This document shows, piece after piece, positions 1-7,247 of a stretch of DNA of 8,208 bases; position 1 is the first letter of the stretch, and every line of letters starts with the position of its first letter. The DNA is taken from positions 1-8,208 of the forward strand of contig DIZV01000182.1 in NCBI GenBank assembly GCA_002427995.1. The letters are read 5' to 3'. The translations under genes and the position numbers were made by a program. This stretch comes from Chloroflexi bacterium UBA6019 (GTDB lineage Bacteria > Chloroflexota > Dormibacteria > Dormibacterales > Dormibacteraceae). The notes below the pieces were generated by a model that had not been told where the DNA came from, did not search any database, and was given only the letters and a program-made list of their open reading frames with translations.

Positions 1-376
1 GCGAACCGCACCCGCGCGCGCGCCGAACAGCTCGCGCGGACGTTCCCGACCGCCGGCGGGGCCTGGCGGCCGGAGGTCGTCGACTGGCTCCCGCCGTGGG
101 CGGTCGCCGGCGCCGACGTCGTGGTGAATACGACCGCGCTCGGCCTGCACGGGGAGGATCCGCTCGCCGGGATGGCACTGCCGGCACGCCTCGCGGTCAT
201 CGACCTCATCCCGACCGCGACCGACACGCCGCTGGTCGCCCGCGCCCGTTCCGGAGGCTGCGAGGTGCTGAGCGGGCTGCCGATGCTCGTGCACCAGGGC
301 GCGCTCGCGTTCGCGATCTGGACCCGGGACCGTCGCGCCGATCGCGGCGATGCGCCGCGCGGTCGGCCTCCACTGA
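1..376 (+). CDS. aroE: Shikimate dehydrogenase, C-terminal part (5' truncated, apparent frameshift)
   Basis: AroE reduces 3-dehydroshikimate to shikimate with NADPH, in the cytoplasmic shikimate pathway. The window begins inside the NADP-binding domain: the first codons give NRTRARAEQLA, the family's NADP-contacting NRT motif. The VVNTTALGLHG segment follows at about 118-150, and then DLIPTATDTPLV and the conserved MLVHQGALAF near 280-312. The catalytic Lys and Asp lie upstream of the window. The frame starting at base 1 is correct as far as IWT (about 324). It then runs into non-family sequence and straight on into aroC without a stop. The next frame gives VAPIAAMRRAVGLH and a TGA at 374-376, exactly like an AroE C-terminus. 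Removing one base from the CCCGGG run at 323-328 joins the two as IWTGTVAPIAAM. I read this as one aroE gene with a single-base insertion. The usual Tyr of the DxxYxPxxT segment appears as Pro. Confidence 0.88.
323..328 (+). other. Apparent +1 frameshift in aroE (CCCGGG run)
   Basis: Upstream of this run, AroE family sequence is in the frame of base 1. Downstream it is in the frame of base 2 and ends at a TGA that overlaps the aroC ATG. Loss of one C or one G here restores a continuous AroE C-terminus with a normal ending. A sequencing or assembly error in a short homopolymer is the simplest cause. A genuine mutation cannot be excluded. Confidence 0.8.
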
Positions 377-378
377 TG
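374..378 (+). promoter_or_regulatory. aroE/aroC stop-start overlap (TGATG)
   Basis: The aroE stop TGA (374-376, in the frame used after the frameshift) shares its last base with the aroC start ATG (376-378). There is no clear Shine-Dalgarno sequence just upstream, so aroC translation probably depends on ribosomes terminating on aroE. The overlap also supports ATG 376 as the aroC start and supports the frame-corrected aroE C-terminus. Confidence 0.75.
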
Positions 379-870
379 CGCTTTCTCACCGCCGGCGAGA
401 GCCACGGGCCCGGCCTCACCGTCATCGTTGACGGGGTGCCCGCCGGCCTGGCGATCGACCCGGCGGCCATCGACGCGGACCTGCGCCGCCGCCAGCTCGG
501 GTACGGCCGCGGCGGGCGGCAAAAGATCGAGCGTGACGCGGCGCAGATCACCGGCGGCGTCCGCCACGGCCGCACCACCGGCGGCCCGATCGCGCTCTGG
601 ATCGCGAACCGGGACGCACCGAACTGGGAGCGGGTGATGAGCGTGGCCGCGCTCGCCGAGCCGCCGGATGCGGTGACGCGGCTGCGGCCCGGGCACGCCG
701 ACCTTGCCGGCGCGCTGAAGTACGGGCACGAGGACGTCCGCGACGTCATCGAGCGCGCGAGCGCTCGCGAGACCGCGGCGCGGGTGGCTGCCGGGGGCGT
801 CGCGCGCGCGCTCCTCGCCGCCGCCGGGATCGCGGTCATCTTCCTCCTCAGCGGCCGGGCCCTGCGCTAG
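376..870 (+). pseudogene. aroC: Chorismate synthase, N-terminal part, cut off at about residue 154
   Basis: AroC converts 5-enolpyruvylshikimate-3-phosphate to chorismate using reduced FMN, the last common step of aromatic biosynthesis. ATG 376 begins MRFLTAGESHGPGL, the family's first signature, with the active-site His at residue 10. RRRQLGYGRGGRQKIERD follows at residues 37-54. RPGHAD (His107) and RASARETAARVAAG (127-140) match the second conserved block. The family match ends at GIAV (residue 154, base 837). After that the frame reads IFLLSGRALR and stops at 868-870. Chorismate synthases are usually about 360-400 residues, so more than half of the protein is missing, including C-terminal active-site segments. 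From about 841 the DNA reads as addA on the other strand. The fragment should not be functional as it stands. Truncation by a chimeric join is more likely than natural decay, because the retained part is perfectly conserved. Confidence 0.93.
835..865. other. Junction between the aroE-aroC block and the inverted addA block
   Basis: On the + strand, AroC similarity ends at about 837. On the - strand, recognisable AddA C-terminal sequence (the GEVRSRLAQG segment) ends at about 857, and no addA stop codon appears. The two genes point towards each other, and both lose their ends here: aroC more than 200 residues, addA its terminator. I see no inverted repeat, target-site duplication or integrase gene at the boundary. 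The exact breakpoint cannot be placed to better than about 30 bases by eye. Confidence 0.8.
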
Positions 871-3800
871 CCGGGAGCGGACCTCGCCGACCAGCGTCGC
901 GAGCTCGGCGCCGGCGATCGAGCGGACCTGCCCCGTCGCCGAGAAGACGAAGTCCACCCCGGCCACGGCGCGGCCGGTCGCCCGCTCGAGGAGGAGGGCG
1001 TAGGCGCCGCCCTGGAGGCGGTAGTGGCGGAAGCGCCGGTCGATCTCGGCCGCGGTGGCGTTGTCGGTCTTGTAGTCGACGACTCGCAAGCCAGCTGGGG
1101 TCTCGTAGAGAAGGTCGATGAAGCCCTCGACGATCACGCCCGACTCCTCGGCGCCGACGGGGACCTCGCGCCAGAGCCGGCCGGCGGCGATCGCGGCCTG
1201 GACCGGCTCCGAGGCGCCGACCCGGCGGACCGCCTCGACGACGGCGGGCACGCGCGCGGCGATGCCCTCCGCGGCTGCCTGGGCGCGCGCCAGCTCCTCG
1301 ATCCCGGCGAGGGTGTCGAGGGGCACCACCTGGAGCACCCCGTGGACGGCCCGGCCGAAGCTGGTTCCACCCCGGCCGCGGCGCAGGATCGCGACCTCGT
1401 CCGGCTCCTGGTCGGGGTCGGCCTCGCGGGCGAGGCCGGTGGCGGTGGTCAGCCGCACGCCGCCCAGCGCCCGGACCAGCTCGCCGCGCTGCCGGAGCCA
1501 GGCGACCTCGGCCTCTCGATGCTGCTCGGCGGAGGGCTGCGCCAGCGCCACCGCGACCGGCGCGGCCGGTCGCTCCGCCGCCTCGAGGTCCTGGCGCAGC
1601 CCGAGCCCGCCGGAGTCGAGGCTCTCCTCGAACGCACCCGCCTGGGTGGGAGGGTCCTCCGACCACGCCTCCTTCCGCCAGAGGCTCAGGACCAGGTGAT
1701 CGCGGGCTCGCGTCGCGGCGACATAGGTGAGGCGGACCGCCTCGGCCAGGTCGGCCCGCTTCTCCCGCTCGGCCGCCAGCTGGTAGCCCGGGGTCCGCCA
1801 GCTTTCGCCGATCCCGACCTCGAGCCGGCCCTGGATGCGGTCGGGGATCACCTGGGTGCGCTGGGGACGGCGGCTCGAGCCCCACCCGGTCATGATCACG
1901 ACCGGGAACTCGAGCCCCTTGGCGCCGTGGATGGTCAGCACCCTAACCGCCTCGTCGTCCTCCTCGGCGGCGGCCACACCGGAGTCGTGGTACTGCTCGC
2001 GCTCCAACCCCTCCATCCACTCGACGAAGGAGCGCAGCGTCGCGCGGCCGGTGCCGGCGAAGTCCCGCGCCCGCTTGGCGACGTAGCGGTAGCGGCGCCA
2101 GGTCTCCCGCGGCCGGGGCTGGCCGAAACCCTGGGCAACCAGCAGGCGGCGATCGATGAAGGTCTCGACGAGGGCCGGCACCGAGAGGTCGTGGCGGAGC
2201 CGGTGGAGCTCGGCGAGCTCGAGCAGGGAGTCCCGAACCCGGGGCGCCTGGCCATCGCCCGGCGCCTCGTAGCTGAAGCGTCCGCCGGTGTCGCGCCAGA
2301 TCGCCAGCTCCGCGTCGCTGCAGCCGAAGGCGGGCGATCGGAGCGCCGCCACCAGCGCCACCTGGTCGGACGGATCGTCGATGGCGCGGAGGCAGGAGAC
2401 GAGCTCGCGCACCTCCTGGGTCATGACGATCAGCTCTCCGCTCTCGAGCCGGTAGGGCACGCCCCAGGTCTCGAACGCGCGTTCCAACTTGCGCAGGTTG
2501 GTGCGGGTGGGGATCAGGACGCAGATGTCCTGCCAGCCGGCGGCCCGGAGGTTCCCGTCCCGGCCCCGGACGCGCCAGCCCTGGTCCTTCACCACCCGGC
2601 AGCTGCGGGCGACATCCTCCGCCTCCCGGCGCCAGATCTCGGGCTGCTTGACGCCCGCGACCTCGGCGCCGAACGACCAGAGGCCGCCCTCGCGGCTGGG
2701 CTCCGCCACCAGCGCCCGGTACTCGGGCTGAACGTCCGGCTCGAAGTGCATCGCGGCCCCGAAGTGGGAGTTGACGAACTCGATCACGGCGGGAACCGAG
2801 CGGAAGTTCTGGACCAGCGCCACATCCTCGCCGACGCGCTGCTGGATCTTCTGGTAAAGCGCGATGTCGGCTCGCCGGAAGCGGTAGATCGACTGCTTGG
2901 GATCGCCGACCAGGAAGAGCTTCCCGGGGACCAGCTCGGCATCGAGCCAGAGAGCGGGGAAGGGCTGGTCGGGCCGTGCCGCGAGGTAGAAGGCGATCTC
3001 GGCCTGGAGCGGATCGGTGTCCTGGAACTCGTCGATGAAGATGCGCGACCAGCGGGCCTGGGCCCGGGCTCTCACATCGGGATGGTCCCGAAGCAGGTCA
3101 CGAGCCCAGGTCAGGAGGTCGTGGAAGGTGGCGACGCCCCGCTGGCGGCGCTCGGCGGCGTACTCGAGGACGAAGTCGCGGAGGGCCTTGAGCAACCCGT
3201 TGAGGATCTCCGCCCGGCGGCTGGCGAGGATCGTCGCCGCCTCTTCGAGGCACTCGCCGAGCTCGTTGCGGAGCCGCCAGAGGCTGTCCGCCCGCCAGTT
3301 CGCCTTCTTGCCGATCTTGAGGTGGAAGCCGTCCAGAAGAAGCAGCGCGTTGAGCGCCTTGCCCTCGGTGTCCGCCTCCTCGAGCCGCTCGGCCGACATG
3401 AAGAGGTCGCCCATGCGGTCGTACATCCGGTCGGAGGTGTCGAGGCAGTCGTCCCGGTACGCGGCGAGGCCGCGCAGCCGAGCGGCGAGCTGGGCCGCCG
3501 CGGGCAGGGCGGGCTGGGGCGGCGGAGCGGGCCAGGAGGCACCCGAGTCGAGAAGGTCGTAGTGCTCGTGGAGAGCCCGCGCGACGCCCTCGATCCGGTC
3601 GGGGCTGAGGCCGAGAAGAAGCGCGTTCTTGATCGAGATGCTGGGCAGGTCGCGGAGCGCGGCGGCCTCGAACCAGCTCCGGAACCGCTCCCGGAACTCC
3701 AGGTCCTGCTCGATCTGGTCGAGGGTGTCGAAGTTGGGGGGCAGGCCGGCCTCCAGCGGGTAGGTCCGGAGCAGCGACGCCGCGAACGAGTGGATGGTGT

Positions 3801-4089
3801 CGATCGAGGCCTCTTCGAGGGAGGCCGCGGCGGCGGCCGTCTCCGGGGTGCCCGCCTTCTCGAGGCCCTCCCGAACGCGGGCGCGAAGCTCGGCGGCAGC
3901 GGCTTCGGTGAAGGTGATGGCGACCAGCCCGGCGGTGCTGAGCCGCCCCTCCGCCACCAGGGCGACGATCCGGTTGACAAGGGTCGTGGTCTTGCCCGTG
4001 CCCGCACCCGCCTCGACGAAGAAGGTGGTGTCGAAATCCTGCCGGAGGCGCTGGCGGACGTCGTCGTCGGCGGGAACCTGGACGATCAC
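841..4089 (-). CDS. addA: AddA-like UvrD-family helicase-nuclease, 3' end lost at junction
   Basis: AddA is the helicase-nuclease subunit of the AddAB complex, which unwinds and resects double-strand breaks to prepare 3' ends for RecA. The GTG start at 4089 overlaps the AddB stop as GTGA. About 1,083 codons follow, close to normal AddA size. Helicase motifs in order: Walker A AGAGTGKTTT with Lys33; Ia ITFTEAAAAELR; IDTIHSFA; motif II IFIDEFQDTD (Asp353, Glu354); motif III LVGDPKQSIYRFR (Lys398); motif IV QNFRSVPAVIEF; motif V LTIHGAKGLEFPVV; motif VI TYVAATRARDHL (about 788-799). A RecB-family nuclease domain ends the protein: FGRAVHG (His916), VEGFIDLLY (Asp992), VVDYKTD (Asp1005, Lys1007) and QGGAY. 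All key residues are present, so the enzyme looks active. Oddly, no in-frame stop occurs. The frame stays open across the antisense of aroC and aroE to base 1, because the natural end was lost at about 841-857. A RecB or generic UvrD label is possible; the AddB neighbour favours AddA. Confidence 0.92.
4086..4089 (-). promoter_or_regulatory. addB/addA GTGA overlap
   Basis: Read on the - strand, GTG (4089-4087) starts addA and TGA (4088-4086) ends addB. This four-base overlap is a typical translational-coupling arrangement and should keep the two subunits in balance. No strong Shine-Dalgarno sequence precedes this GTG. It is preferred as the start because Walker A then falls at residues 27-35, the usual distance from the N-terminus. 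Confidence 0.8.
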
Positions 4090-7000
4090 GACCGGACCAG
4101 ATGCTGGTGGAGGGAGGCGCCCGGCTGGTCCCGCTTGCGTTCACGGATCTGGTCGCGGCCGGTCGGACAGATCCGGTGGTAGTCGCAGAAGACGCAGTTG
4201 GCGAAGGCGGGCCGCTTGGGGATCCCGCCCTGGTCCTCGCCCGGGACCTGGGGGAAGGCGCCGGCGGTCAATCCCTCGTTGACGACTCCCATGATCTCGG
4301 CCAGCCGCGTGTCGGCAGCTTCGCCACCGGAGACCTCGGTGCGCAGGAAGTTGCCCTTGGTCGAGATGAACCAGTAGGAGGCGGTGACCTCGCCGGCGGC
4401 CGCTCCGCGCTCCTCCAGGAAGCGCCGGACCGCATTCGAGTAGACGGCGAGCTGGACCTTGGTGCCGGCCACGACCGGGTCGTCCTCGAAGTCCTTCTTG
4501 CCGTAGTTGGACCCGGTCTTGTAGTCGGTGACGTAGGCCTCGCCCGCGCCGAGGTCGACCCGGTCGATGTAGCCGCGGAGGCGGACGACCGTCCCGTCGG
4601 CGAGAGCGACCTCGGCCGCCGGCCAGCCCTCGGCCCAGCCGAAGCCCTGCTCGAAGAACTCGGGCTTGACGGCGAACCGGGTCCGGAACTCCTCGTCCTT
4701 GGTGAGCACGGTCCGGAGGTCGAGCAGGATCGCGGTCTGCTCATTGAGCCAGGCCAACCGGTAGCCGGTCTGACCCAGAGACTCGACCCTCTCGAAATGC
4801 TGCCGGGCGAGCTGCTCGAGGAGCTCGCGGTCGGCCTGCGTGTAGGTCTCGGCGAGCGCCGGCCGGGCCGCCGCCAGGAGGGTGCGGAAGAACTCCTCCA
4901 GGATCGCGTGGATCAGCGACCCGCGGTCGATGGCGCTGATCGCCCAGGACTCATCGTCCTCCGGCCGCTCGGTCGGCTCGATGTCGAGCACGCGGCCGAG
5001 GAAGTACCGGAAGGGGCAGGCGGCCCAGGTCTCGACGCCGCTGGGACTGATCGGATGGAGCCGGGACAGTCCCCCTGCCAGCTTGGTCAGCCCGGGCGCG
5101 ACCGCAGCCACGTTGCCGTCGAACTCGGTGAACTCCCGGGAGGCGCGGGCGGCGGTCGCGGCGAGCCCCCGGCCGAGGGGCAGCTCGGCCCGCGCCGCCA
5201 GCGCCGAGGCCTGGAGGTCGCCGTTGCTCTGGACGATCTCGCGGGCCTCGTTGACCCGCCGCTCGGGCAGGTTCAACATCACCGGCCCGTGCCGAAGGGC
5301 GGCTTCGGTGGAGACGAGGCTGGTCAGCCAGGGGTGCTCCTCGCCCGAGCCGCGAAGCTCCCTCAGCTCGGCCGGGCCAATCCGGCGGCCGGCCAGCCTC
5401 GCGACCGCGTCGAGGAGCCAGCGGGCGGGGTAGGCCGGGCGCTGCTCGGTGTCGTGGGTGGGGAAGCAGAGGACCGCCCGGCCGCCCGCCGCGAGCGCCC
5501 CGAGGTAGCTCATCCGCTCCCCCGCCAGCCGGCGCTCGGCCCGACCGAGGGGATCCTCGCCCGCGTCCTCGGGAAAGATCGGGTCCACCGCCGCCCGAGC
5601 CGGGTACGCCCGCTCGGTCATGCCGAGGATGTGGATGCGGTCGAAGGTCAGGCCGGCGATGGCGGCGATGGACCCGGTCACGACGCCCTGGCCGAGCCGG
5701 CCTTCGGGTCGGCGGCGGGCTCCCAGCAGCATCTCCAGGGTCTCCACGAAGCGGTCGACCAGGACCTCGCTGTCGAGCAGCGCCGCGGCGGCGAGGGAGC
5801 TGATCGTCTCGTCGACCAGCTGGGCGGCCTCGGCCTGCTCGGCGGGCCAGCTCTTGAGAACGGGGATGTAGCGCGCGCGCAGCTCGAGCGCCCACTTCGC
5901 CAGTCCCGCCCAGCCCTTCTCGGTGGCGGAGTGGGGCGGCCGCGTGCGGCGGTCCATCTCCTCGACTCGCCGCCGCATCTCCTCGGTCGCGCTCGCCTCC
6001 GAGCGGAGGTAGTTACGGAGCGGCTCGGTCGCGTCGTCGTCCTCCTTCTCCAGCTTCTCGATCGTCGAGCGGTTCTCGTCGAGCTTGCGCTGCAGGCGGT
6101 CGGACCATTGGTCGACGCCACGGACGACACCCGCCCGGCGGCTGATCCGGTCCCACTGGGTGAGCGAGGGGCCCTCGCCCCCGTGGGGCAGCGAGCTGAG
6201 CCAGTTGAGGACGGCCCCGCGCGAGAAGCGCTGGCCCTGGAGGTGGAGGAGGCCGAGCAGGCCGCGGCCCGCGAAGCTCTCGGAGATCCGCTTGCCACCC
6301 AGCCCCACCCAGGGCAGCTGGGCGGCCTCGAGCGTCTCCCGGACCAGCTGCCGGTAGGGCTCGTCGTGGCGGTAGACGAGGGCGGTGCGATGGAGGGGGA
6401 CGCCGCCTTCGAGGTCGGCGATGACGCGCCGGACCGCCGCCCGGACCTCCTCCCCGGCATCGGGCGCGAGCAGGACCTCCGACACCGGCAGCGGCGATCC
6501 GGCGCGGGTTGGGATCTCCTCCCATTCGAGTCCCAGGACCCGGGCCCAGCGGCGCGGCTCGGCGTCGGCGACGGGGTCGTCGAGCCAGCCCAGGCCCGCC
6601 TCGAGCCGGCCGGCCCGGCCCAGCGCCGCCAAAAGCTGGAGCTCGGGAACGGAGAGCCGGCTCGGGAGGTAGAGGACGATCGGCCCCCAGTCGGCGAGCA
6701 GTGCCGCGCCGTCGCGATCGACAGCCGCGACGGCGGCCCGGCAGAGCTCGGCGCGGTCGTAGAAGCCGCGCTCGGCGAGGAGCCGCCGGTATTCGTCGTG
6801 AGCGGAGATCGCGATCCGCGCCAGTTCGCCACGCGACGCCAGCTGCTGCGACCGCTCGCCTTCGACGCCACCCTCCGCCAGGTCCCGGAAGAGGGCCTGG
6901 AGAGTGCTCACCACCGCGCGGTGCTCGGTCTGCGGGCCGAGGCCGCCAGCCGCCCTCAGCGCCGTCCGGATGGCCGCCTCCTCGGTGACGGCCGTGAGCG

Positions 7001-7247
7001 GCACTTTGCCCTGCGCCGCCAGGGAGGGCGCTCCGAGCGACTCGGCGAGCCGGGCGATGACGTCATGGCGGACGTTCGCGTAGCCACTCCGGGCGAGCCG
7101 CCGCCGGAGGGCGAGCTTGGCGTGGTGGTTGGGCACCACGACCGTCAGCGGGCCGAGCGGGTCGGTCCCCTTGAGCTCGCCGACGGCCGAGTCGAGCCAG
7201 GCCTCGGCGGAAGGGCCCGGCGTCAGGCGGGTCGCCCGGACGCTCAC
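4086..7247 (-). CDS. addB: AddB-like nuclease subunit with iron-sulfur cysteines
   Basis: AddB partners AddA in the double-strand-break resection complex and supplies the second nuclease. The product is 1,053 residues from GTG 7247, similar to known AddB proteins. The N-terminus (LTVVVPNHHAKLALRRRLA) sits where Walker A would be but has no GKT/GKS, so this subunit probably does not hydrolyse ATP, as in the non-helicase type of AddB. A helicase-like core segment, HILGMTERAYPAR, lies near residue 540. The C-terminal PD-(D/E)XK nuclease has GSLIHAILEEFF (His780), LRGYIDRVDL (Asp895), VTDYKTG (Asp908, Lys910) and QLAVYS. Four cysteines flank it: Cys744 in AACPFRYFL, and Cys1018, Cys1021, Cys1027 in CVFCDYHRIC (C-x2-C-x5-C). 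That is the iron-sulfur arrangement known from AddB, where the cluster stabilises the nuclease domain. The frame is open further upstream to 7811, but that part is antisense-like filler. The GTGA overlap with the upstream gene sets the start. Confidence 0.9.
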   Translation of the reverse strand: MSVRATRLTPGPSAEAWLDSAVGELKGTDPLGPLTVVVPNHHAKLALRRRLARSGYANVRHDVIARLAESLGAPSLAAQGKVPLTAVTEEAAIRTALRAAGGLGPQTEHRAVVSTLQALFRDLAEGGVEGERSQQLASRGELARIAISAHDEYRRLLAERGFYDRAELCRAAVAAVDRDGAALLADWGPIVLYLPSRLSVPELQLLAALGRAGRLEAGLGWLDDPVADAEPRRWARVLGLEWEEIPTRAGSPLPVSEVLLAPDAGEEVRAAVRRVIADLEGGVPLHRTALVYRHDEPYRQLVRETLEAAQLPWVGLGGKRISESFAGRGLLGLLHLQGQRFSRGAVLNWLSSLPHGGEGPSLTQWDRISRRAGVVRGVDQWSDRLQRKLDENRSTIEKLEKEDDDATEPLRNYLRSEASATEEMRRRVEEMDRRTRPPHSATEKGWAGLAKWALELRARYIPVLKSWPAEQAEAAQLVDETISSLAAAALLDSEVLVDRFVETLEMLLGARRRPEGRLGQGVVTGSIAAIAGLTFDRIHILGMTERAYPARAAVDPIFPEDAGEDPLGRAERRLAGERMSYLGALAAGGRAVLCFPTHDTEQRPAYPARWLLDAVARLAGRRIGPAELRELRGSGEEHPWLTSLVSTEAALRHGPVMLNLPERRVNEAREIVQSNGDLQASALAARAELPLGRGLAATAARASREFTEFDGNVAAVAPGLTKLAGGLSRLHPISPSGVETWAACPFRYFLGRVLDIEPTERPEDDESWAISAIDRGSLIHAILEEFFRTLLAAARPALAETYTQADRELLEQLARQHFERVESLGQTGYRLAWLNEQTAILLDLRTVLTKDEEFRTRFAVKPEFFEQGFGWAEGWPAAEVALADGTVVRLRGYIDRVDLGAGEAYVTDYKTGSNYGKKDFEDDPVVAGTKVQLAVYSNAVRRFLEERGAAAGEVTASYWFISTKGNFLRTEVSGGEAADTRLAEIMGVVNEGLTAGAFPQVPGEDQGGIPKRPAFANCVFCDYHRICPTGRDQIRERKRDQPGASLHQHLVRS
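7244..7247 (-). promoter_or_regulatory. ATPase/addB GTGA overlap
   Basis: On the - strand, GTG (7247-7245) opens addB, and TGA (7246-7244) closes the upstream ATPase gene, giving the same GTGA overlap as at the addB/addA boundary. The repeated arrangement indicates one co-transcribed, translationally coupled unit of three genes and decides the addB start. Confidence 0.78.

Noticed and set aside
835..865. Insertion sequence or phage attachment site at the junction
   Set aside because: No transposase, integrase, terminal inverted repeat or direct repeat is visible on either side.
121..870. A single bifunctional AroE-AroC fusion protein
   Set aside because: The link region does not look like an AroE C-terminus, whereas the adjacent frame does, with a TGA overlapping the aroC ATG. 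One extra base explains the apparent fusion.
848..1885. A 345-codon - strand frame overlapping the addA 3' part
   Set aside because: It is Gly/Arg/Pro-rich with no family motif. The addA frame over the same bases carries motif VI and the nuclease residues.
1024..4182. A 1,052-codon open frame on the + strand
   Set aside because: It lies exactly antisense to addA, with codons in register, in a GC-rich gene where stop codons are rare on the opposite strand. Its translation has no recognisable motifs and is low-complexity (Gly, Ala, Leu, Glu, Asp). The - strand frame has all helicase motifs.
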